Below are positions 1 through 8,319 of a DNA stretch of 18,149 nucleotides, piece after piece. A program made the position numbers and the translations under genes. The notes beneath the pieces are model-generated. The model was not told where the DNA came from. It did not search any database and saw only the letters and a list, made by a program, of their open reading frames with translations. Source of the DNA: Chersky-299 sp963749535. Its GTDB lineage: Bacteria > Actinomycetota > Thermoleophilia > RBG-16-64-13. How positions within the stretch are numbered: the stretch's first letter is position 1; the number at the start of each line of letters is the position of its first letter. The stretch is from the NCBI GenBank assembly GCA_963749535.1, contig CAVVNF010000020.1, positions 1 to 18,149 of the forward strand, read 5' to 3'.

Positions 1-2
1 TA

Positions 3-1454
3 CGCAACAATGCTGCCGGAATGGACGAGGCACGTCTGCGTCACTTCTTCACGATGCATGGAGAGAACCTGGAGCGGAAGGCAGGACGTTCGGGCCGCGG
101 GGAATGGGGAACCGGCAAGAGCGCGGCCTTTGGGATAGCGGGGATGATTCGTGTTGATACCGTTCGATGCGGCCTTCGCAATGTGGTCGAGCTATGGCGT
201 ACTGCCATCGAGGAGTCCACTGGCGAGGCGATTCCCGTCAAGTGGCTCGTACGGAACGAAGAAGTGGAAGCTGTGAATGGCACTACCATCACGATTGGCC
301 AGATCTTCCTCGGGCGCGTGGAGAAGGGACCAATCATCGAGTATATAGAGCGCAATCTTCCGGCTTTCCGCACATCTAACCCCACGGTAGCAGTCGGATC
401 GCATATCTGTGAATATCATTCACCGCCAGTTGCCAAGACTGTCGCCTTCGGCCCGAATGATAGACAAGCGGCTATTCTGGGCGAGGTCATGCTGACAATT
501 CACGCAGCGACGAAACCCCTGTCCGACTGGGAGCAGGGAATCGCTGTGACCGCAGGCGCCGGAAATCTTGTCGCCATCGAACGAGGGGGCGTGGAACACA
601 AAGAGTTCGGCAACTACCTCTTTGGGGAAGTCGATGTGCCCGCACTGGAGACCTATGAGACCCCGTTGGAGCCGTTCGATCCTTCCCGCTCCCTGACCCT
701 TAATCCGAAGCACCCGGTTGTCGCTGCCCTGCTCGGTTTCGTGGGCTCGAAGCTCGAGCTGGTCCGATCGCAGTCGGTGGCCAGCGAACGGGAAGCTCGG
801 AAACAGGAAGAGGCGAGGCGGTTGGCGAAGCAGGCGAATGACCTCGAGGACATACTGAATAACGATTTTGTCGGCCAGATGCAGCGACTCCGAGACGTTC
901 GGGCGGCAACCAGTCGGGGCGCTGCAACTGCTGGAACGCAGGGTTCTGGTGGCAGCGGCGGTGAGGAGCCAGATCTTCTGGACAGAGGGACTGGATGTGC
1001 CACGGGACCTAGACTCGGACCATGGAGATGGGAAATGCGGGATGGGCCAGGATCGGCCAGCTCCGGTCATCCCGAAGATGGGGCATCCGAGCGATCAGGG
1101 TGAGAATGTGGTTTCCCCGGTTGGCTGGCGAGGGACCGCGTAAGCGGCCCCGAGGGGGGTTTCGCGTGGATTTCCGGAGCCTTGGCGAAGACGAGGACCG
1201 TTCCGTGTACGATTCCAACAACATGGCCATCATCATCAACAAGGATCACCCTGTAGTGGCAGCGGCTCTGAAGTGCGATGGGATCGAGAGGGTCTCTTTC
1301 TGAAGGCTTTCGTACGAAATTGCATTCTCCCCCGATCGCTCTCTCATACGAGATGGAAAATAGAGACCCTGCAATGCCGGTGGACGATGTTCTTTATGAC
1401 ATCAGAGCTACCCTCAGACGAATAACGCGAGCCGCAGCACCGCTCTACGCATGA
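3..1454 (+). CDS. GHKL-type (Hsp90/MORC-like) ATPase, 5' end outside window, frameshifted
   Basis: The frame is open to the left edge, so the N-terminus, including the N-box, is missing. The visible part starts with NNAAGMDEARL, a good match to the DNGxGM G1 box of GHKL ATPases. About 30 residues on comes GEWGTGKSAAFGIAG, which resembles the glycine-rich lid of Hsp90 and MORC proteins. A charged, probably coiled-coil stretch (SEREARKQEEARRLAKQ) follows near 780-840. The frame that starts the gene is convincing to about 900. Homologous-looking sequence then continues in another frame at 1140-1290 (GGFRVDFRSLGEDEDRS, IIINKDHPVVAAAL) and in the original frame at 1338-1454 (LSYEMENRDPAMPVDD), ending in TGA. 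At least two or three indels are needed. GHKL proteins use ATP binding to drive conformational change; the partner is unknown. MORC-like members occur in restriction and defence loci, and the TcmP neighbour fits that. Family call fairly sure; function unknown. Confidence 0.6.
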
Positions 1455-1657
1455 AATTAAGGGGGGCCTCAGGCTGCAACCGTTAGCTGGTGTGTAGCCA
1501 TGGATGGAAATAGGCGCCCGTGCTCGCGTAATTCCTTCACTCAATAATAAAGCAGGCCCGCGATATACTGGTTCTCTGGTCGCTTCAGCTACTGGACATA
1601 GGGAGAGACCATTGTGCGATAGCGATGGTCAGCAAATTAGGTGTGAGGAGGCGTATC

Positions 1658-2464
1658 TTGGCAGCGGAGTCACGTGACCAAAGGCTTCGCGCTCGCATCA
1701 GTGGCGAATGGACCAAAGAGAAGCTTGCCATTCTTGGCGCCTATGCACCGGCTTTCGTGAGGGCATGCAAAAGGGCAGAAGGCGGATGCTTTATCGACGC
1801 GTTCGCTGGGTCGGGTCTCAACGTCGACAGGGGTGGTCGAGAGTTCGAAGGCTCCGCACAGATTGCGGCGAAACTACCTTTTAGGGCGGTCTACCTAATC
1901 GATAACGATCCGGCAAATACCGCCTCTCTTCAGGCGTTGAACCTCGGCGGGAACGTGCGGATTCTCACCGCTGATGCAAACGAGTTGCTGCCGTCTCTGC
2001 TCAGTGAGATTCCTGACTGGCTTCCGACTCGGCGTGAGTTGATATCGAGGCTAACGTCAAGTCGTGGGATACCATCGAGCGACTAGCCAGGCACAGCAAG
2101 GACCGCGCCCGCAAGCCCGAGCTGTTGATTCTTCTGCCTACCGGCATGGATCTGGTTCGCCTGTTTCGGACCGATGGACCCGCCGACCATGGGCACGTCT
2201 TGACCAAGGGTTTGGATCCGAGGCAGCCTGGCGGCCGATGGAAGAAGCAAGAAAGGCAGGGCTTCTGCGCGGGCGTCGTCTTATGGAGGCCCTCGCCCAA
2301 CGCTACACGGCTCAGCTCTCGGAGATTGGCTATCTCCGACCTTCTCTCCGGCGGCACGTACTTTCGCGGGAGAAAGCGGCCGACTTCTCTACACCCTTGT
2401 GTTCGCCACAGACCACCCGTTGGGCCGTAGCCTGATGCAGTCCTGCTTTGATAAAAAGGTATAG
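1658..2464 (+). CDS. tcmP: Three-Cys-motif partner protein TcmP, frameshifted
   Basis: TTG at 1658 is the preferred start because GAGGAGG (1645-1651) lies 6 bases upstream; ATG at 1625 in the same frame has no good site. The N-terminal part has GGCFIDAFAGSG (about residues 42-53), a Rossmann/methyltransferase-like motif I, then VYLIDNDP, where an acidic residue would contact an adenosine ribose. The first frame holds to about 1990. Conserved sequence then continues in a second frame (WDTIERLARHSKDRAR, LILLPTGMDLVRLFR, 2041-2210), a third (WRPMEEARKAGLLRG, LSEIGY, 2215-2340), and finally YTLVFATDHPLG to TAG at 2462-2464. About three indels are implied. TcmP proteins are known as partners of the Gp37/Gp68 (DUF5131) family encoded next door; their biochemical role is not established to my knowledge. 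Gene identity is good; whether it is functional cannot be decided here. Confidence 0.75.
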
Positions 2465-2551
2465 CGGCCAACAGAGCTTCTTCTGAGACTGAATTCTCTG
2501 TCCCACCTTTGGGATATAGTCAGGCCAGGCGAATAGAGGCGAAAGAGGACC

Positions 2552-3292
2552 ATGGCCGCACGTTCACATATCGAGTGGACCGAGTCTACCTGGAACCCGG
2601 TGACGGGCTGTACAAAGACGAGCGCTGGTTGTCAGCATTGCTACGCCGAACGCATGGCGAAGCGGCTTCAGGCCATGGGAAATCCGAAGTACGAGCGCGG
2701 TTTCGAGGTCAATCTCCACCACGCCGCCCTGCCCCTACCTCTCGGCTGGCGAAAACCGCATAGCGTTTTTGTCAACTCCATGGGCGACCTTTTTCATGAC
2801 CAGGTCCCGCTCTCCTTCATCCAGCAAGTCTTCGCAGTCATGAAGCAGGCCTATTGGCATCGTTTCCAGCTCCTCACTAAACGGGCGCGACGTCTGGCGG
2901 AGCTCGCCCCCTTGCTGGAGTGGACCCCCAATATCTGGATGGGAGTCACGGTTGAGTCGAATGACTACGTGGGACGGATTGATCTCTTGCGAGGAATCCA
3001 AGCACCGACCAAGTTCCTCTCCATGGAGCCACTCCTTGGGCCTGTTCCCGATCTCAGGCTGGAGGGGATCGACTGGGTGATAGTTGGAGGGGAGTCTGGG
3101 CCCGGCGCTCGACCGGTCGAGGTGGCCTGGGTCACCAAGATTCGTGATGAGTGTCTGGCCAATGGCGTCTCCTTCTTCTTCAAGCAATGGGGCGGGGCAA
3201 ACAGAAAAAAAATGGGGCGAAGTCTGGAAGGGCGTCTCTGGAGTGAGGTTCCTGAGTACCGGGGAATCGCGCAGCCGACTCTTCCGTTCTAG
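2552..3292 (+). CDS. DUF5131 family protein (phage Gp37/Gp68 family, three-Cys motif)
   Basis: This intact 246-residue ORF starts at ATG 2552, just after GAAAGAGG (2541-2548). The N-terminus has IEWTESTWNPVTGC followed by Cys20, Cys27 and Cys30 in a C-x6-C-x2-C arrangement, then YAERM. This is the hallmark of the phage Gp37/Gp68 (DUF5131) family. Further family-like stretches are FVNSMGDLFHD, FQLLTKRARRL, NIWMGVTVES, KFLSMEPLLGP and WVIVGGESGPGARP, with FFFKQWGG near the C-terminus. Length is normal for the family. The Cys cluster and the barrel-like strand pattern recall radical-SAM-type Fe-S enzymes, but the spacing is not the classical CX3CX2C, so catalysis is inference. It follows tcmP by 87 bases on the same strand, the usual pairing. 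The family is common in phages, prophages and accessory islands. Confidence 0.88.
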   Translation: MAARSHIEWTESTWNPVTGCTKTSAGCQHCYAERMAKRLQAMGNPKYERGFEVNLHHAALPLPLGWRKPHSVFVNSMGDLFHDQVPLSFIQQVFAVMKQAYWHRFQLLTKRARRLAELAPLLEWTPNIWMGVTVESNDYVGRIDLLRGIQAPTKFLSMEPLLGPVPDLRLEGIDWVIVGGESGPGARPVEVAWVTKIRDECLANGVSFFFKQWGGANRKKMGRSLEGRLWSEVPEYRGIAQPTLPF

Positions 3293-3631
3293 GCCTTCGA
3301 AAGCCGCAGTTCTAGCTTGTGGGCCTCCCAGTCGCAACCCATCACAAACAACAGGTTGTGTCTCTTCTCATCTCCCAAACGCGGGAACGGGTGGCTAGCG
3401 CGAGCACTGGAAGCTGTTCATCCTGATTCATACAGGTTTGCCCAACGGTCTCTCGCCCTTGATTTAAATAGCAACGTCTATCTCGCTGCGCCGCGTCGGT
3501 GCGGTGGCTGAGCCCAGACTTAACCAATACTGGATCATCCGCTCTTGATGATACTGTCATCCATGCTCAAAGTGTGGCCCGAGGTCATCTTCTGGCACCA
3601 GTGACCTCAACGCCGGTATCGTGAGGTAGGT
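3293..3631. other. Intergenic stretch between DUF5131 and P-loop ATPase genes
   Basis: I see no convincing gene, RNA or insertion element in these 339 bases. Short ORFs on both strands show no family-like motif and no good ribosome site. The only clear signal is at the right end: GAGG at 3623-3626, five bases before the ATG of the next gene. Confidence 0.5.
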
Positions 3632-5048
3632 ATGGCGCTGTTGCGAAGAATATGGCACCGCTTCTTCAAGAAGACCACGTGCGTTGCGGACGAGGTGTTC
3701 ACGCCGAACGAACCCGCGACATATACCTACGTCGAACGCAAGGGCGTGGATGAACCCCTCGCAAGAGCGCTCGCCACAACTGGCAAGCAGATTGTCGTTT
3801 ACGGACACTCCGGCTCTGGCAAGACGACGTTACTCAGACACCAGCTGGGCGCCAAGTACACCCGGATAGTGACCTCGGTGATGAGCCACATGACATTGTC
3901 GATTGTGTCATCGACGGGATCGACCAACTGGAGACCTTTAGAAGCTGAGAAGACAAACACCTCCTCGGTGTCCACGTCGGACAAGGTCGGCGCCGATTTG
4001 AAAGTCCTGCGGGCGCAGACATCCGAGACCACTGTCCACGGTGAGGATGTGACGATCCAACGCATCGTACTGCCACCCGCGACCGCAAGACGTTCGCTGA
4101 GTACATGGGTCAGCGGAACCTGCTGGGTGCTAGAGGACTTCCACAAGCTTCCGGAGATAGAGAGACGTGGCTTGTCACAAGTCATGAAGATCTTCATGGA
4201 CTTCGCGGCGGAATATCGAAGCTTAAAGACGATCGCTATTGGTGCAGTTGGCACTGCGCGCGAAGTCGTTGCGCTGGAGCCTGAGATGAAGAACCGGGTG
4301 GCGGAGATAGAGGTTCCATTGATGAATGGGACCGAACTCCGATCGATTATTGAAAAGGGGCAAAGCCTGCTCAATCTGCGGTTTGAGGAACGAGTCACCG
4401 ATCGCCTCGTTGAATACTCAAATGGCTTGGCAGCCGTGTGTCATCAACTCGCTCTCAACTGTTGCAACGCTGTTGGAGTTCTAGAAACCTCCAAAGAGCA
4501 AGTCGAAATCGGCGAGGAAGAGTTGGACAAAGCGCTTCGCTTGTATGTGGAGGAGGAGTCAGACACCACAAAAGCGCTATTCGATATGGCGATGAAGCCG
4601 GTCCGGATGGTAAGTACGATAACAGAAGGGTCATTCTCACAGCTCTCGCGACCTTCTCCTTCACATTGGGGGTGACCTATGGAGAGCTCCTAGGGAGGAT
4701 TCACGAGAAATACCCAGAGTATCCTGCTGGCAACCTATCTCCTACCTGCGAGAGCTGCAGGGTGAGGAAAGAGGGGCACTCGTATCATTCAATGAGAGAA
4801 GCGGCAGATATGCCTATTCAAGCCCCTTCTATCACGTTTACGCCCAGGCTGCCCTTGGAACTCCAGACGGGAACCAGGCCCCGCGGGACCAGAAAGATGC
4901 GATCGTAGATGATTTGGCCAAGCGGATTCGCGCAGTCCTTTCCTCCACCAACCTGGACGGAGGGGACTCCGTCGAATTCCGCTTCAAGCTACAGGGCGGC
5001 CATCACGAGCCGCCGGCCGAGGGTGCCGAGGACGAAACGCACGGGTAG
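3632..5048 (+). CDS. P-loop (AAA/STAND-like) ATPase, frameshifted
   Basis: ATG 3632 follows GAGG (3623-3626). Walker A is GHSGSGKTT at residues 58-66 as written, and a Walker B-like strand WVLEDFHKL lies near 165-173. Four or more indels are visible. At 3895-3950 another frame reads DIVDCVIDGIDQLETF. At 4085-4125 another reads DRKTFAEYMGQRNLL, leading directly into WVLEDF. Near 4610 the frame moves to KYDNRRVILTALATFSF, and near 4740 to YLRELQGEERGALVSFN, FYHVYAQAALG and FRFKLQGGHHEPPAE, with TAG at 5046-5048. Between Walker B and the C-terminus it has AAA-like helices (NGTELRSIIEKGQSLL, YSNGLAAVCHQLAL). The total of about 470 residues suits a stand-alone AAA/STAND NTPase with a short C-terminal domain. 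No effector domain is recognisable. Linkage to tcmP/DUF5131 suggests an accessory or defence role, but that is inference. Confidence 0.65.
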
Positions 5049-5522
5049 CCGCTCGTTCTCTTTTCGGGCCAATTGCAGGGGCGGGACCTCGCCAGCGCAC
5101 ACCATATCCCGTTAGTGATCGTTCCGCATTTGATTTCAGGAGGCACAAGGCAGTTGCTCTCCGAGGCCAACGAAGGTGCGCCAAGACGGGGAGTAAGCGC
5201 TTCTTGGTGAGGGAGCCGCGACCACCCTCCCGCAAAACACCCGCACTTGTGCAGACCGACTCCTCAGGTCATTCTACGCATCGTTCTCATATGGAGGAGA
5301 AAGAGGTTCACTACGATGCGACATCGCGGCGACGTTTCCGTTAAGGCTATTGAGTCGTATGTGTAGTGCTGGTTCGGACTTCCTGACGGGCTCGTGGACC
5401 ATCCGCGGCTAGCGCATTTCCTCACAGTTGCCTTGACAACACGTCGCAATAGCAGGCGTGGGTGCAGGACCTACCCAGCCCTATGAAGAATCTGTGAGCC
5501 ATCCACGTGATGGGAGGAATGA
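5049..5522. other. Intergenic region upstream of the secreted repeat protein
   Basis: I find no recognisable gene in these 474 bases. Short ORFs on both strands lack family motifs. A ribosome site GGGAGG (5512-5517) at the right end belongs to the next gene. The segment separates the accessory block from the cell-surface block and may hold the promoter of the latter, but I cannot point to a clear -35/-10 pair. Confidence 0.45.
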
Positions 5523-6469
5523 ATGTGTAGCCCAAGGATCTCCACCAGATGCAGCGCGAAAGTCTCCCCGTCTTCCCGCCGTTCCGGTAACAGGGGACGC
5601 TTGATTTCTCTTCTCGCGGGACTCGTGCTAGCCGGTTCCGTCGGTCTCGTTTGGGCCGCTCCCGCTCTCGCCACCACCGTCACCGCACCCACTGCGCTTG
5701 TTCGCTACCAGCAAAGCGATGCCCGGCTCTCCTACTCCGGCACCTGGACGACGGTTTCCACGGTTAACGCCTCCGGGGGAGCTTCGCCTATGCCAACTTC
5801 TCGGGCGCTTCGGTAACTATCCACTTCTTCGGTACCCACCTCTCCTGGATCGCCAAGAAGAGTCCCCTCTACGGCAAAGCAGAGGTGGCGCTAGATGGGA
5901 CCAACCGTGGCAGCGTCGACCTGTACAGCGCCACCACTACGTGGCAGCAGAAGGTGTGGGGAACCGGCCCACTCACCTCCGGCCCTCACACCGTCACCAT
6001 CAGCTGGACGGGACTCAAACGCGCCGCCGCCGCTGGCACCAATATCAACGCGGATGCCTTCGACATCAATGGGGTCCTCGCGGGCCGCTACGAGCAGAAC
6101 AACGCCAAACTCATCTACTCGGGTACCTGGCAGACCGCCTCCAGCGCCTCGGCCTCCGGCGGCAGCTTCTCTCATAACCAACAGCTCAGGAGCCTCGGTG
6201 ACCATTCACTTCAGTGGGATCGAGCTGGCCTGATCGCGAAAGAGAGCCCAGTGTACGCTAAGGCCAAGGTGACGCTTGACGGAGGGAGCCCGGTCACCGT
6301 CGATCTCTACAGCGCCACGGTTCTTTGGCAGCAAAAACTCTGGAGCTCCGGTCTCCTTGTCAATGGGGCGCATACGGTGAAGATCCAGTGGACCGGGACC
6401 AAGCGTTCGGTCGCCACCGGCACCAACATCAACCTCGACGCCGTGGACGTGACCGGGACGCTATCTTAG
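5523..6469 (+). CDS. Secreted protein with two tandem ~127-residue repeats, frameshifted
   Basis: ATG 5523 is five bases after GGGAGG. A basic N-terminus and hydrophobic segment (LISLLAGLVLAGSVGLVWA) end in APALA-TT, a typical signal peptide. The rest is two copies of one domain. Shared blocks are RY-Q--A-L-YSGTW, ASGGSF, SGASVTIHF-G, IAK-SP-Y-KA-V-LDG, VDLYSAT--WQQK-W, HTV-I-WTG-KR and GTNIN-DA-D-G. The first unit loses one base in a G run near 5775-5779: the second unit has TCC GGC GGC AGC where the first lacks a base. The second unit has an extra base near 6175 and a missing G near 6231 (WIAK becomes LIAK), which cancel. The protein ends at TAG 6467-6469. The beta-rich pattern with aromatic and Asn/Asp residues resembles carbohydrate-binding modules of surface proteins, but I do not recognise a named family. 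Binding of wall or external glycan is inference. Confidence 0.65.
5703..6085 (+). repeat. Protein-coding tandem repeat, unit 1
   Basis: First ~128-codon unit of the secreted protein, from the codon of RYQQSDA to just before RYEQNNA. It is one base short of a whole number of codons because of the deletion near 5775-5779. It matches unit 2 at most conserved positions at the protein level. Confidence 0.7.
6086..6466 (+). repeat. Protein-coding tandem repeat, unit 2
   Basis: Second unit, 381 bases or 127 codons, from RYEQNNAKL to the C-terminal TGTLS. The stretch 6175-6231 is read out of frame (HNQQLRSLGDHSLQW). The alternative frame there gives NSSGASVTIHFSGIELA, which matches unit 1. Confidence 0.7.
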
Positions 6470-6672
6470 GGGCGCGGCGCCCATAAGTAGACGTTGACCC
6501 TGCGGCCGATGGGAAGCTCGGGATAAAGGGCATCCATCTTGGTCGGAGTCACCCATATGCAACCATGGCTGGCCGGGTAGGCGGGCACCGAGTTTTCCCG
6601 TGGTTGGCCATGCCGCGAACCACGTAGGGGAGCCATCCCAGGGAGCTTTGGTGCCGGGCTTGGACTCGGCTT
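6466..6672 (-). pseudogene. L,D-transpeptidase (YkuD) C-terminal remnant
   Basis: Reading leftward, one minus frame gives GWLPYVVRGMANHG (about 6655-6600). After a one-base shift another gives NSVPAYPASHGCIWVTPTKM, then ALYPELPIGRRVNVY, ending in TAA at 6468-6466. SHGC is the catalytic Cys motif of YkuD L,D-transpeptidases, which make 3-3 crosslinks in peptidoglycan, and VPAYPASHGC is typical of actinobacterial members. Only about 65 residues of the C-terminal catalytic part can be traced. Upstream, where the rest of the domain should be, the region turns into the opposite-strand start of the SLH gene, so the N-terminal part is lost. The stop codon overlaps that of the convergent repeat-protein gene. 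A truncated remnant is most likely; a missing segment through misassembly is the alternative. Confidence 0.6.
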
Positions 6673-6813
6673 GAGCCAGGAAGAGACTGCCTCTGCTCTC
6701 TTCCGGCTGGGCTTAGCGCTTTCCCTACCCTAAAGCCTCCCCGTTTCCCTCCGATGAGCTTTCTGGCGGTTACGCTTCGCCCGGATGGACGGGCAGCCGG
6801 GAAGGTTGCGGGA

Positions 6814-7969
6814 ATGCTAGGACACAAGAAGAAGACTGCGGCGGGGCGGATTTTGGCGAGTCGCACTTGCCGCGGGTCCTCTTCTGGCAATAATGCTAAC
6901 TCTCTTTTGGTCGGCTCCGGCCCAAGCCCAGAATCTTCAAAAGGATACTTCAAACGGGCAATGGACCGGGCTCTACGGGGCTAACGCCGCCCAGATTCTG
7001 ACGGCGACCAGCCGGTCCGAGGCGAGCTCGCTGGTGGCGGTGGGCCTTGTGAAAAGAGAGATTGCGGCCCATGGCAAGATTACGGGAAGAATCTCCACTT
7101 ACTCCTCCCTGCGGGCCTGGTATAAGGCGGAGGGCAGCTCCATGCTTCGCTATTTTGCCGACCGGGAGATCTGTACCCGCCGCTCGACGCTCCGGCGATG
7201 GCCTATCTCGTCTATCACGGGGTGATCCAAGGGGATCCCCAAAATGGCGATCTTTTCCTCCACCCAGCCGCGCGCCTCACCCGGGCGCAAGCGGCGGCCC
7301 TCATCGCCCGGGCCCAGGCTGTGGAGCTTCGTCCCGCCGCCCGGGAAGCTCCGACGGTCACGGCCCTGGGACCCATCGAGGGGCCAAGGGGTGGAGGCGG
7401 TGCGGTCGTCATCGTCGGCTCCGGCTTTCGAGGGAGCTACTTCCGTTACTTTCGGCCGAAGAGTTATTCACCGCGCCGGTTTTAGGGTGGATAGTGATAC
7501 CCAGATCACCGTGAAGGCGGTCCCCGCCGGGAGCGGGACGGTCGATGTGAGTGTCACCACCCCTCTGGGACGAAGCTCGGCCGGCCCCGAGGATACCTAT
7601 CGCTATCTTGTCTCTCTCACTGCCGGCGATCGCACAGTTCGGGTAGCTCTGCGCTATCTTGGTGTGCCCTACGTCTGGGGAGGAGCCGACGCCGACGGTT
7701 TTGACTGCTCCGGTCTGGTGATGGACGTGTTTAGCCAGCTCGGAGTGAAGCTGCCTCACAATGCCGCCCTTCAATATGACCACGGGGTAGACGTTTCACG
7801 AGAGCAGCTTCGGCCCGGGGATCTCGTCTTCTTCTACCAACCCATCCACCACGTGGCCATCTATCTGGGCGAGGGAAACATGGTCACCGCTCCCTGCCCG
7901 GGCGAGTTCGTGTGCATCGAGCCGGTGCTGTGGAGCGAATTTGCCGGGGCAAGGCGAATCTCCGGCTAA
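6814..7969 (+). CDS. SLH - IPT/TIG - NlpC/P60 secreted cell-wall hydrolase, frameshifted
   Basis: The likely start is ATG 6814 (MLGHKKKTAA), with a shift near 6842-6850 into FWRVALAAGPLLAIMLTLFW and APAQAQ, a signal peptide. An SLH-like region runs from about 6960 to 7320. After a shift near 7165 it reads LYPPLDAPAMAYLVYHGVIQG and ARLTRAQAAALIARAQ, typical of S-layer homology domains that anchor to secondary wall polymers. A short IPT/TIG-like beta domain follows (PTVTALGPIEGPRGGG, VVIVGSGF; then VDSDTQITVKAVPAGSG after another shift near 7430). The C-terminus is NlpC/P60: YLGVPYVWGG, FDCSGLV with the catalytic Cys, GDLVFF, and HHVAIYLG with the catalytic His. The position of the third catalytic residue appears to be Thr (MVTAP), where relatives have Asp, Glu, His or Asn. 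The family cleaves peptide bonds in peptidoglycan stems. It ends at TAA 7967-7969. Confidence 0.72.
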
Positions 7970-8042
7970 CCCATTTGGGGCGGAGATCGCTGCCTCAGCC
8001 GGTTGGGCAATGACCTCTTCCTTAGCCGATAAACGGCAGCCA

Positions 8043-8100
8043 ACCATGTCGCAACTGCGGTTGTCCCATCACCAGCCGTTCTTGGTGATGGTCCCATGGT
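8043..8100. other. Possible three-way-junction fold (nested inverted repeats)
   Basis: An outer stem ACCATG (8043-8048) pairs with CATGGT (8095-8100). It encloses CAAC-TGCG-GTTG (8052-8063) and a perfect 9-bp stem CCATCACCA (8066-8074) with TGGTGATGG (8083-8091) and an 8-base loop. The joining strands are only 2-3 bases, which gives a compact three-way junction. There is no T tract, so it is not a standard intrinsic terminator. It lies 73 bases after the NlpC/P60 stop and could be a transcript 3' end, a structured leader of the DUF4446 gene or a recombination site. The strand is undetermined. Confidence 0.4.
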
Positions 8101-8102
8101 CT

Positions 8103-8130
8103 CGGGTCCGGCGCGTGAACTGCGGACCCG
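8103..8130. other. 7-bp inverted repeat
   Basis: CGGGTCC (8103-8109) is a perfect inverted repeat of GGACCCG (8124-8130), with a 14-base loop. It follows the 8043-8100 structure by two bases, so the two may form one structured region. In GC-rich DNA a 7-bp match at this distance could also be chance. Confidence 0.35.
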
Positions 8131-8163
8131 CCGTCCTCTGTCCCCGAGGCCCTTGCGCCCGGC

Positions 8164-8200
8164 CTCGCCATATGCTTTGGTTTGTCGGGCGAGCGCATAT
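8164..8200. other. Possible H-type pseudoknot
   Basis: CTCGCC (8164-8169) can pair with GGCGAG (8188-8193), and the adjacent ATATGC (8170-8175) can pair with GCATAT (8195-8200). The pairings cross, as in an H-type pseudoknot. Each stem is only 6 bp, so this is suggestive only. Confidence 0.25.
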
Positions 8201-8319
8201 CCGTACCATCCGTTATCAAGTAGAGAGGGCGGGTGGGCATGGATGCGCTTGAATAGGGCTGTCCAAGGACCCCGGCTCATTTTGATCCTCTCCGCAGGTG
8301 ATCTAACTAGGGGTTGCAT

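Larger units (their letters stand above)
7970..8319. other. Intergenic region with dense inverted repeats
   Basis: There is no convincing gene in these 350 bases. A minus ORF across 7966-8553 is largely the antisense of the DUF4446 gene. The stretch 8043-8200 holds several nested inverted repeats, listed separately. AGGGG at 8309-8313 is the ribosome site of the next gene. Confidence 0.5.

Noticed and set aside
420..1070. Long minus-strand ORF (216 codons)
   Set aside because: Antisense to the GHKL ATPase, with no ribosome site or family motif; a shadow of GC-rich coding DNA.
2552..3292. Classical radical-SAM enzyme
   Set aside because: Cys spacing is C-x6-C-x2-C rather than CX3CX2C; family membership in DUF5131 is clear, but the radical-SAM reading is not.
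2735..3337. Minus-strand ORF of 200 codons
   Set aside because: Exactly antisense to the well-supported DUF5131 gene.
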